DNA from: Rubrobacteraceae bacterium
Lineage (GTDB): Bacteria > Actinomycetota > Rubrobacteria > Rubrobacterales > Rubrobacteraceae
Reading direction: 5' to 3'
Assembly: GCA_029240775.1 (NCBI GenBank)
Contig: JARDZQ010000060.1
Coordinates: 1-7,775, forward strand
DNA: 7,775 nt
Position 1 is the first letter of the stretch. The number at the start of each line of letters is the position of its first letter. Below the pieces are notes generated by a model that was not told the DNA's origin, did no database searches, and saw only the letters and a list, made by a program, of their open reading frames with translations. Both the position numbers and the translations under genes were made by a program. Positions 1-5,253 of this stretch are shown here, piece by piece.

Positions 1-168
1 TTCGTGGGTCCCGAAGGCGGGTGGAGCGAAGAGGAGTTACAGGCGGCCGAGGAGGCTGGTCTCGCCCTCGCGCAGCTCGGGCCGTACCGGTTGCGCAGCG
101 AGACTGCCGGTGTGGTTGCGGCGGCCAGGGCGCGGGCGGCGCTGGAGAGATCTTTGAGACAATCGTAG
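1..168 (+). CDS. rsmE: RsmE, 16S rRNA m3U1498 methyltransferase, C-terminal fragment
   Basis: Only the last 55 codons are present; the gene runs off the left edge and ends at TAG 166-168. The fragment opens with FVGPEGGWSEEE, matching the GPEGG loop of the RsmE SPOUT fold, which forms part of the knotted SAM-binding site. About 25 residues later comes LGPYRLRSETA, the conserved LGxRxLRxETA block that ends this family's catalytic domain. RsmE is known to methylate N3 of U1498 in 16S rRNA within the assembled 30S subunit. hinT follows after 13 bp, so it is probably the promoter-proximal member seen here. Both motifs and their spacing are seen directly; the specific substrate is taken from the family. 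Confidence 0.9.
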   Translation, partial: FVGPEGGWSEEELQAAEEAGLALAQLGPYRLRSETAGVVAAARARAALERSLRQS

Positions 169-170
169 CG

Positions 171-175
171 AGGAG
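171..175 (+). promoter_or_regulatory. Shine-Dalgarno sequence of hinT
   Basis: AGGAG lies between the rsmE stop and hinT. It sits 6 nt before the GTG at 182 but directly touches the in-frame TTG at 176. The spacing therefore favours GTG 182 as the hinT start. Confidence 0.6.
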
Positions 176-181
176 TTGAAC

Positions 182-526
182 GTGGACGAGAGAGACTGCA
201 TATTTTGTAAGATAGCTCGGGGGGAGCTCGACGCCGAGGTGGTCCATGACGAAGACGAGGTGCTGGCCTTCAAAGACATCAACGGGCGGGCGCCGGTGCA
301 CGTGCTCGTCATCCCCCGCCAGCACGTCGCCTCGCTGGAAGAGGTTACGAGTCTGCCCGAGCGCGTGGCGCGGCGCCTCTTCGAGGTCTCCAGCGAGGTG
401 GCGGCGAAGCTCGGCGTGGGGGAGAGCGGCTACGCTGTCCGGATCAACAACGGCCCCGACGCGGGCCAGGAGATCTTCCACCTCCACCTCCACGTCCTCG
501 GCGGTGAGAGTATAGGGATGCCGTGA
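182..526 (+). CDS. hinT: HIT-family purine nucleoside phosphoramidase (HinT-like)
   Basis: This is a 114-residue protein, the usual size of a single-domain Hint protein. It opens with DCIFCKI, whose CxxC (residues 6 and 9), with His48 (PRQHV) and the first triad histidine, makes the zinc site of bacterial HIT proteins. The histidine triad HLHLHVL is at residues 100-106, with the middle histidine (102) as the expected nucleophile. Family members hydrolyse AMP-lysine, AMP-phosphoramidates and related adenylates; the physiological substrate here is unknown. GTG 182 is chosen over TTG 176 because of the Shine-Dalgarno spacing. The stop overlaps the next start as GTGA (523-526), implying coupling with yqeY. 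B. subtilis, as I recall, has no HIT gene in this slot. Family assignment is secure; the symbol is by analogy. Confidence 0.9.
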   Translation: MDERDCIFCKIARGELDAEVVHDEDEVLAFKDINGRAPVHVLVIPRQHVASLEEVTSLPERVARRLFEVSSEVAAKLGVGESGYAVRINNGPDAGQEIFHLHLHVLGGESIGMP

Positions 527-966
527 GCATTAGCGAGCAGATACAGCAGGACATGAGGAGCGCCATGAAGGAGCGAGACAAGGCCAGGGTGGGCGCTCTC
601 AGGATGCTCGGCGCGGCGCTCAAGAACGGTGAGATCGAGGCCGGCAGGCCGCTCACGGAGGACGAGGAGCGAGTAGTCTTGCGGCGCCAGCTCAAGCAGC
701 GCGAGGAGTCTGCTGAGGCGTTCCGCAGGGCCGGACGCAAGGAGCAGGCCGCCTCGGAGGCGGCGGAGGCCGAGATCGTGCGCGGCTACCTGCCCCGGCC
801 ACTCTCGGCAGATGAGCTTCAGAAGCTAGTCGATGCCGCCATACAAGAGACCGGCGCGACCGGGATGAAGGACATGGGGGCCGTGATGGGGCGTGCCATG
901 TCGCTCGCCGCAGGACGCGCGCAGGGCGGCGAGCTCGCTACCCTGGTACGGGAGCGGCTGCAATGA
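523..966 (+). CDS. yqeY: YqeY / GatB-YqeY domain protein
   Basis: The 147-residue protein is full length for the family (about 150). The N-terminal part is a charged helical bundle with the signature KERDKARVGALRML (residues 17-30). A second signature, EIVRGYLPRPLSADEL (about 84-99), marks the start of the small C-terminal subdomain. A typical GAxGMKDMGAVMG stretch follows at about 112-123. YqeY resembles the tail domain of the GatB subunit of the Asp/Glu-tRNA amidotransferase. That suggests tRNA binding, but its function is not established. Translation starts at GTG 523 inside the hinT stop, with a weak upstream AGGG, so expression is probably coupled to hinT. yqeY also lies a few genes downstream of rsmE in B. 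subtilis. No oddities seen. Confidence 0.88.
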   Translation: MSISEQIQQDMRSAMKERDKARVGALRMLGAALKNGEIEAGRPLTEDEERVVLRRQLKQREESAEAFRRAGRKEQAASEAAEAEIVRGYLPRPLSADELQKLVDAAIQETGATGMKDMGAVMGRAMSLAAGRAQGGELATLVRERLQ

Positions 967-968
967 GT

Positions 969-1003
969 AGCTATGAGCGGTTAGCTTTCAGCCAAGAGCT
1001 GTG
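969..1003 (+). repeat. Left heptad-repeat tract (AGCNNNN x5)
   Basis: The trinucleotide AGC recurs at exactly 7-bp intervals at 969, 976, 983, 990 and 997, beginning two bases after the yqeY stop codon. The four bases after each AGC vary. Read on the opposite strand it is a GCT-containing heptad tract, the same kind as the right-hand tract at 1094-1131. Heptad intergenic repeats of the GCTGAAA/GCTGATA type occur in several bacterial genomes as I recall; the match to a named family is unverified. Confidence 0.7.
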
Positions 1004-1130
1004 CGGCGAACTACAAAAAAAGGATCAACTCGGCGAATTCGCTCTGAGAGGCAAGCGCTATTGATCGAATGTCTGGCAATCTTCGCGGGGCATGCTGCGA
1101 ACGTCAGGCTGACTGCTGATGGCTGAAAGC
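984..1130 (+). repeat. Inverted repeat joining the two heptad tracts
   Basis: GCTTTCAGCCA at 984-994 is the exact reverse complement of TGGCTGAAAGC at 1120-1130, an 11-bp perfect arm. After a 2-nt internal mismatch, pairing resumes at 997-999 with 1115-1117 and, past one further mismatch, at 1001-1002 with 1112-1113. The arms enclose about 125 bases. In RNA this would be a long stem presenting the core as a large loop; in DNA it resembles a small palindromic element. No target-site duplication was found. Confidence 0.65.
1082..1101 (+). other. Small hairpin in the yqeY-phoH spacer
   Basis: TTCGCGG (1082-1088) can pair with CTGCGAA (1095-1101) through seven pairs, one of them G-U, around a 6-nt loop GGCATG. 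It has no U-run after it, so it is not an intrinsic terminator. It could be part of a folded 5' leader of phoH; function is unknown. Confidence 0.35.
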
Positions 1131-1131
1131 C
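1094..1131 (+). repeat. Right heptad-repeat tract (GCTNNNN)
   Basis: GCT occurs at 1094, 1108, 1115 and 1122, with GCC at 1129, all on a 7-bp register; the unit at 1101 is degenerate (ACG). The last three full units are GCTGACT, GCTGATG and GCTGAAA. The tract runs opposite to the left tract and stops directly before the A-run leading into the phoH Shine-Dalgarno. Confidence 0.65.
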
Positions 1132-1134
1132 AAA

Positions 1135-1141
1135 AAGGAGG
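1135..1141 (+). promoter_or_regulatory. Shine-Dalgarno sequence of phoH
   Basis: AAGGAGG is a perfect anti-16S complement. It is followed after 5 nt by ACG 1147, in frame with phoH, whereas the first in-frame ATG is 62 nt downstream at 1204. No ATG, GTG or TTG in the phoH frame lies at a usable distance. This site is the main argument for initiation at 1147. Confidence 0.75.
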
Positions 1142-1146
1142 ATAAG

Positions 1147-2109
1147 ACGGACACCACAACGAGCACCAACGTAGAGGCCAAGCTCGTCATACCGCCGGGG
1201 CGGATGCTCGAGGTCTTCGGCGAGCGCGACTCGGTCCTGCGGCGCGTCGAGGAGCTTGTCGAGTGCGAGGTCATCGTGCGGGGGAACGAGATCGTGCTGC
1301 GTGGGACCGAGGTGGCGGTGGAGAGGGCCGAGGGGGTCTTCGACGGCCTCATCGGGCTCGCGGAGGATGGGAATCACCCGACGCCGGAGACCGCGGAGCG
1401 CCTGTACAAGATGGCGGACCGTGGCGGGGGGCGCGAGGTGCTCGGGGACGTCATCCTCACGCACCGCGGGCGGCGGGTGGCGCCCAAGACCCGCAACCAG
1501 AAGGCTTACACCGACGCCATCCGCGAGAACCAGATCGTCTTCGGCATCGGGCCTGCGGGGACCGGCAAGACCTATCTCGCGGTGGCGCTCGCCGTCGAAG
1601 CGCTCAACCGGGGCGAGGTAGCTAGGATCATCCTGACCAGACCGGCCGTGGAGGCCGGAGAGTCGCTCGGGTTCTTGCCGGGGGACGTGATGGCCAAGGT
1701 GGACCCGTACTTCCGGCCGCTTTATGACGCCCTCTACGAGATGGTTGACCCTGCGAAGTTCCAGGCGCACCTGGAGAGGGGTATAATCGAGATAGCACCG
1801 CTTGCTTTCATGAGAGGCAGGACCTTGAACGACGCGTTCATCATCCTGGATGAGGCGCAGAATACGACCCCCCAGCAGATGAAGATGTTCCTGACGCGCC
1901 TGGGTTTTGGCTCGAAGATGGTGATCACCGGCGACGTCACGCAGATTGACCTACCGAAGGCCCACGCGAGCGGCCTGCTGGATGCTCAACGGACCCTCAC
2001 CAGCGTCGAGGGTGTCTCCTTCGTCGGCCTTCAGCGCGACGACATAGTCCGCAGCGACCTTGTCATGCGGATAGTTGACGCCTACGAAGGCGTCGGGCAA
2101 GAGGGCTAG
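1147..2109 (+). CDS. phoH: PhoH-like ATPase, probable ACG start
   Basis: This is a PhoH-family P-loop NTPase of 320 residues if started at ACG 1147. The N-terminal part (about 12-70) carries the KH-like module typical of long PhoH proteins, including VIPPG and RGNEIVLRG. The ATPase core has Walker A GPAGTGKT (135-142), the conserved TRPAVEAGE, GDVMAKVDPYFRPLYD, a Walker B DEAQN (235-239) and the ITGD sensor (260-263). The usual terminal DVVRH motif reads DIVRS here. Family members are thought to act in RNA metabolism, and neighbours YbeY and Era (rRNA maturation) fit that, but the precise role is not settled. Only the ATG at 1204 would give a conventional start. It would delete the conserved VIPPG segment and lacks a Shine-Dalgarno. 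An ATG-to-ACG sequencing error is the alternative explanation. The 7TM-HD gene follows after 8 bp. Confidence 0.92.
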   Translation, partial: TDTTTSTNVEAKLVIPPGRMLEVFGERDSVLRRVEELVECEVIVRGNEIVLRGTEVAVERAEGVFDGLIGLAEDGNHPTPETAERLYKMADRGGGREVLGDVILTHRGRRVAPKTRNQKAYTDAIRENQIVFGIGPAGTGKTYLAVALAVEALNRGEVARIILTRPAVEAGESLGFLPGDVMAKVDPYFRPLYDALYEMVDPAKFQAHLERGIIEIAPLAFMRGRTLNDAFIILDEAQNTTPQQMKMFLTRLGFGSKMVITGDVTQIDLPKAHASGLLDAQRTLTSVEGVSFVGLQRDDIVRSDLVMRIVDAYEGVGQEG

Positions 2110-2117
2110 AACCGGTC

Positions 2118-3713
2118 GTGAAGCTGGAGAAACAGGAGCCCAAGACCCCGCTGGGGCGGAGGGTGGACGAGCTCCACAGGCCCCCGACGCGCTTCGAGCG
2201 CTTCCGTGAGTGGATCGAGGGTCTTCCGAAGATCCGGCTCTACGTCTTCCTCATCGCGTTCACCTGGCTCGCGCTGACCGCCCTCATCGGCCTCGGTCCT
2301 CGCCCGCCGATCGAGCGGATAATCGCGCAGGGCATCCTGGAACGCGGGGACCTGGCGCAGCTCGAGTCGGGCAGCTTCATCCAGAGTCCCCATCTCTGGA
2401 AGTCGCTGCTCGGGGTCGGCCTCATAGTGGCAACCGAGATGGGGATTGCCTGGTACTTCCTCGAGCGCTTCGGCCGCCGCGTCCTGAAGACGAACACCGC
2501 GATTAGGCTCGTCCTCGCCGCCTCTCTGATGATCCTGTTCACCGCGCTCGCACGGCTCTTTATCGAGCTGAACTTCAACCCGTACCTGACGCCGCTGGCG
2601 GGACTGTCGATCATCGGGACGATGCTCCTCGGGCCGCGCATCATGTTCCTTGTGGTCGTGATCACGTCTATCAACGTTGGGATCATGAGCGGGAACGACT
2701 TCCTGCTGACGGCTGCGCTCCTGCTCGGTGCGGGGTTCGCGATCTACACGGTCGTGCGGGTCCGCTCCCGCCAGCGGCTACTGAAGGCCGGCCTTTTCAT
2801 AGCCGGCGTGACGGCCGTGGTGACGTTCGCGGTGGGATTGATCGGCGGCGCGGGTCCCTCGGACGCGCTGTGGCAGGGCGTGCTTGGCCTCGCCAACGGT
2901 CTGCTCTCGCTGATGCTCGCGCTGGTGCTGCTGCCGCTGCTGGAGGACGCCTTCAACATCCTGACGCCGATGAAGCTCCTTGAGCTCTCCAACACCGGCA
3001 ACACACTGCTCCACAAGCTGCTCCAAAAGGCGCCAGGCACCTTCACCCACTCCATGCAGGTCGGCAGCCTCGCCGACTCCGCCGCCGAGCGGGTCGGGGC
3101 CGACCCGCTGCTCGCCCGGGTCGGGGCCTACTACCACGACATCGGCAAGATGGAGCACCCGGCCTACTTTATCGAGAACCAGATCGGCCAGCTCAACCCG
3201 CACGCCACACTCTCGCCCGCCCTCTCGGCCAAGGTCATCAAGCGCCACGTCAAGGACGGGCTCGAGATCGGGCGCGCCTGGGGCCTGCCGCAGGAGATTC
3301 TGGACCTGATCGCTCAGCACCACGGCTCGACGCGCATCGAGTACTTCTACCGCAAGGCCCTCGAAGAAGCCCTCGACGACTCGGAGGTGAACGAGGCGGA
3401 CTTCCGCTACTCGAGCGGCCTGCCGAAGTCGAAGGAGGCCGGCATCCTGATGCTCGCCGACTCGGTGGAGGCGACGGTGAAGGCCCTGCCGAAGCCCACC
3501 CCGAAGCGCATAGAGGACGTGGTGGCCGACACCATAAGAAGGAAGCTCGAGGACGGCCAGTTCGACGAGTGCGAGCTCACCATGCACGATATCCACGAGG
3601 CGGGCGAGGCGATCCGAGAGGCCCTAATAGGCTTTCTCGGCCCCCGTATCGAATACCCGGAGACCCCCGCAGCGAGAAAGGCCGCAGGCAAGACGGCCGG
3701 GGACACGACCTGA
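2118..3713 (+). CDS. pgpH: 7TM-HD family c-di-AMP phosphodiesterase (PgpH/YqfF-like), compact form
   Basis: A 531-residue integral membrane protein. About seven hydrophobic segments are visible: roughly 41-60, 96-115, 129-149, 157-190, 195-213, 222-243 and 252-273. A cytoplasmic HD phosphodiesterase domain follows. Its metal ligands are intact: His311, His340-Asp341, His377, His401-His402 and Asp448. Their spacing closely matches Listeria PgpH (as recalled, H514, H543/D544, H580, H604/H605, D648). PgpH hydrolyses c-di-AMP to pApA, controlling osmotic and wall physiology. The family normally has a roughly 200-residue extracellular 7TMR-HDED domain between TM1 and TM2. Here that segment is only about 35 residues (61-95), so the protein is about 190 residues shorter than Listeria PgpH. 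The start is GTG 2118, 8 bp after phoH; only a weak AGAGGG precedes it, so coupling to phoH is likely. The stop overlaps ybeY. Confidence 0.9.
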   Translation: MKLEKQEPKTPLGRRVDELHRPPTRFERFREWIEGLPKIRLYVFLIAFTWLALTALIGLGPRPPIERIIAQGILERGDLAQLESGSFIQSPHLWKSLLGVGLIVATEMGIAWYFLERFGRRVLKTNTAIRLVLAASLMILFTALARLFIELNFNPYLTPLAGLSIIGTMLLGPRIMFLVVVITSINVGIMSGNDFLLTAALLLGAGFAIYTVVRVRSRQRLLKAGLFIAGVTAVVTFAVGLIGGAGPSDALWQGVLGLANGLLSLMLALVLLPLLEDAFNILTPMKLLELSNTGNTLLHKLLQKAPGTFTHSMQVGSLADSAAERVGADPLLARVGAYYHDIGKMEHPAYFIENQIGQLNPHATLSPALSAKVIKRHVKDGLEIGRAWGLPQEILDLIAQHHGSTRIEYFYRKALEEALDDSEVNEADFRYSSGLPKSKEAGILMLADSVEATVKALPKPTPKRIEDVVADTIRRKLEDGQFDECELTMHDIHEAGEAIREALIGFLGPRIEYPETPAARKAAGKTAGDTT

Positions 3714-4132
3714 CACCCTCCCAGCCCTTCAGCGTCGCGGTCCTCGACGAAGCCGGTTACGATGGGCTGGACCCCGGTCTGGCGACCCAACTCTTCTCGG
3801 CGGTCTTCTCCCACCGCGGCTTCGACCCACAACGCCTGGGCGAGGTCTCTGTGGCCCTCGTCGACCCCGGGACCATCCACGAACTGAACCTGAGGTTCAG
3901 AAACAAGGACGAGCCAACCGATGTTCTCAGCTTCGAGGTAGACGGGCCCTACGGGGAGATGGTGGGGGAGGTGGTGGTCTGCCCGGCGTGCGCCGAGATG
4001 GGGGTCGAGGAGCTGGTGGTGCATGGTGCTCTGCACCTCTCGGGGATGGACCACGGCGAGGATTTCGAGGAGAGCGAGATGGCCCGGACTCAGGAAGCGA
4101 TCATGGAGGAGGTCCGTGGCGGACAAGGGTAA
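3710..4132 (+). CDS. ybeY: YbeY, endoribonuclease / 16S rRNA maturation factor, probable CTG start
   Basis: YbeY is a single-strand-specific zinc endoribonuclease needed for 16S rRNA 3' processing and 70S quality control. With the start at CTG 3710 the protein has 140 residues. It shows ELNLRFRNKDEPTDVLSF (58-75) and the metal signature HGALHLSGMDH, with zinc-binding His105, His109 and His115. There is no ATG, GTG or TTG in frame near the expected N terminus. The nearest upstream (GTG 3569) adds 47 Arg/Gly/Pro-rich residues that are simply an alternate reading of the pgpH 3' end. The CTG lies in CTGA overlapping the pgpH stop, like the 4-bp overlaps elsewhere in this cluster; GGGG sits 7 nt upstream. 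The segment between the GEVVV strand and the zinc motif is about 11 residues shorter than in B. subtilis YbeY. The product is secure; the start is inferred. Confidence 0.88.
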   Translation: MTPSQPFSVAVLDEAGYDGLDPGLATQLFSAVFSHRGFDPQRLGEVSVALVDPGTIHELNLRFRNKDEPTDVLSFEVDGPYGEMVGEVVVCPACAEMGVEELVVHGALHLSGMDHGEDFEESEMARTQEAIMEEVRGGQG

Positions 4133-4850
4133 GCAGCCCACCAAGGGCCAGCAGGGCGTGGCGCGCAGCTTCGACCTCGCCTACCGGGGCCTCATCTACG
4201 CCGTCCGTACCCAGCGCAACATGCGCTTCCACGTCGTCGCAGCAACGCTGGTCCTCGTAGGGAGCGTGTTCCTGGGGGTGAGCAAGCTCGAGCTCGCGGT
4301 GCTGGTGCTCGTGATCATGTTCGTCTTCGTCACGGAGATGATCAACACGGCGCTCGAGTTTGCGGTGGATCTCGTGACCAAGGAGTACCATCCGCTGGCG
4401 AAGCTCTCGAAAGACGTCTCGGCCGGTGCCGTTCTTGTCTCCAGCGTCGGGGCGGTGCTGGTGGGGTATTTGATCCTGGCCGACAACCTGGGGCCGCTCT
4501 CGCTCGAGACGCTGGAGACCATACGCCGCCAGCCGGCCCACCTCACGCTGGTCGCGCTGGGGGTTATCGTCTTGCTAGTGCTGCTCGGGAAGGCGCTCAC
4601 GCGCTCTCCCAGCTCGTTCGCCGGAGGGATGCCCTCGGGGCACGCTGCGGTGGCCTTCGGTGGCTGGGTCGCAGCCAGCTTCGTGGCGGCAGACGGGCGC
4701 TACACCGGGCTCGTCTCCGCCATCACGCTGCTCATGGCCCTGCTCGTCTCCCAGAGCAGGGTCGAGAGCGGTACCCATACCATCTACCAGGTCGCCATGG
4801 GGGCCGTCATAGGGATACTGGTAACCCTCGCCGCCTTCCAGCTGCTTTGA
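4116..4850 (+). CDS. dgkA: DgkA-type undecaprenol/diacylglycerol kinase fused to a PAP2 phosphatase domain
   Basis: A 244-residue membrane protein with two parts. Residues about 18-122 match Gram-positive DgkA (undecaprenol kinase): RTQRNMRFH (31-39), the active-site helix EMINTALEFAVDL (Glu74, Asn77, Glu81, Asp85) and HPLAKLSKDVSAGAV (92-106). Residues about 142-244 form a four-segment PAP2-like region with PSGH (173-176) and SRVESGTH (214-221), the second and third phosphatase motifs. The acidic residue expected four positions after His221 is Gln225. Inferred role: making undecaprenyl phosphate from undecaprenol by the kinase and from undecaprenyl pyrophosphate by the phosphatase, in one polypeptide. 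A phosphatidate substrate is also possible. GTG 4116 is preceded by GGAGGAGG (4105-4112) and overlaps ybeY by 17 bp. The ATG at 4023 is rejected because it would add an out-of-frame reading of the YbeY zinc motif. Confidence 0.88.
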   Translation: MADKGKQPTKGQQGVARSFDLAYRGLIYAVRTQRNMRFHVVAATLVLVGSVFLGVSKLELAVLVLVIMFVFVTEMINTALEFAVDLVTKEYHPLAKLSKDVSAGAVLVSSVGAVLVGYLILADNLGPLSLETLETIRRQPAHLTLVALGVIVLLVLLGKALTRSPSSFAGGMPSGHAAVAFGGWVAASFVAADGRYTGLVSAITLLMALLVSQSRVESGTHTIYQVAMGAVIGILVTLAAFQLL

Positions 4851-4857
4851 AAGGAGG
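4851..4857 (+). promoter_or_regulatory. Shine-Dalgarno sequence of cdd
   Basis: AAGGAGG starts at the base after the dgkA stop and lies 6 nt before TTG 4864. It is one of the two perfect ribosome binding sites in the window and validates TTG as the cdd start. Confidence 0.75.
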
Positions 4858-4863
4858 CCCAGC

Positions 4864-5253
4864 TTGGACCTCGAGACCTTGGTGGGCGCGGCTCGCGACG
4901 CCTCTACGAGGGCCTATGCGCCCTACAGCGACTTCCGGGTAGGCGCGGCGATCCTCACAGAGAACGGCGCCATCCACACCGGCTGCAACGTCGAGAACGC
5001 CTCCTACGGGCTCGCCATCTGCGCCGAGCGTAACGCCGCAGCCGCGATGGCCCTCGCGAGCCCGGATGACCGTGAGATCCGGCTCGTCGCCGTCTACAGC
5101 CCCGACGCCTCGCCCTGCTTCCCCTGCGGGGCCTGCCGCCAGGTCCTGCGGGAGTTCGGCTGCAAGGAGGTCATAGTCGAAGAGGCGTCAGGGCTCCGGC
5201 GCTACCCGTTCGAGGAGATTTTGCCCCACGCCTTCGGGCCGGAGGACCTGTGA
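4864..5253 (+). CDS. cdd: Cytidine deaminase
   Basis: A 129-residue homotetrameric-type (short) cytidine deaminase, which converts cytidine and deoxycytidine to (deoxy)uridine for pyrimidine salvage. All catalytic elements are seen: YSDFRVGAA near the N terminus, the substrate-binding NVEN (42-45), the CAE motif with zinc ligand Cys53 and proton shuttle Glu55, and PCGAC giving zinc ligands Cys88 and Cys91. Length equals the usual 130 or so residues. TTG 4864 is the start, set by the strong ribosome binding site. The position between dgkA and era is as in B. subtilis. The stop overlaps the era start as GTGA (5250-5253), so the two are probably translationally coupled. No anomalies. Confidence 0.95.
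   Translation: MDLETLVGAARDASTRAYAPYSDFRVGAAILTENGAIHTGCNVENASYGLAICAERNAAAAMALASPDDREIRLVAVYSPDASPCFPCGACRQVLREFGCKEVIVEEASGLRRYPFEEILPHAFGPEDL

Larger units (their letters stand above)
967..1146 (+). other. 180-bp intergenic spacer between yqeY and phoH
   Basis: No credible gene lies here; frames are short and closed on both strands apart from a shadow frame antisense to phoH. The spacer contains two inverted heptad-repeat tracts with an AT-richer core. The core includes a run of seven A (1015-1021), the 10-bp palindrome GCGAATTCGC (1033-1042) and a short hairpin (1082-1101). I found no convincing -35/-10 pair and no intrinsic terminator. B. subtilis carries several genes between yqeY and phoH (yqfA to yqfD, from memory); none is present here. 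Confidence 0.8.

Noticed and set aside
1014..1060. The A7 run with nearby palindromes as an intrinsic terminator
   Set aside because: On the + strand there is no hairpin followed by a T-run, and on the minus strand no gene needs terminating there.
967..1131. CRISPR-like array in the spacer
   Set aside because: Units are only 7 bp with no unique spacers, and no cas genes are nearby.
988..1770. Long open frame on the minus strand (260 codons) spanning the spacer and most of phoH
   Set aside because: It is antisense to the strongly conserved phoH ATPase. Its composition (His/Arg/Leu/Val-rich) is that of a GC-rich shadow frame, and it has no recognisable domain.
1745..1787. TTGACC (1745-1750) and TATAAT (1782-1787) inside phoH as an internal promoter
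   Set aside because: The boxes are 31 bp apart, far from the 16-18 bp required, and the hexamer at the right spacing (1759-1764) is a poor -35.
2778..3596. Minus-strand open frame of 272 codons opposite the 7TM-HD gene
   Set aside because: A low-complexity Arg/Gly/Val/Leu/His composition opposite a well-conserved HD domain indicates a codon-bias shadow.
3569..3709. GTG 3569 as the ybeY start
   Set aside because: The added 47 residues are the alternate-frame reading of the pgpH 3' end, and YbeY homology begins only near 3710.
4023..4115. ATG 4023 as the start of the dgkA fusion gene
   Set aside because: The extension is an out-of-frame reading of the YbeY zinc-motif region; GTG 4116 has an excellent Shine-Dalgarno and fits DgkA homology.
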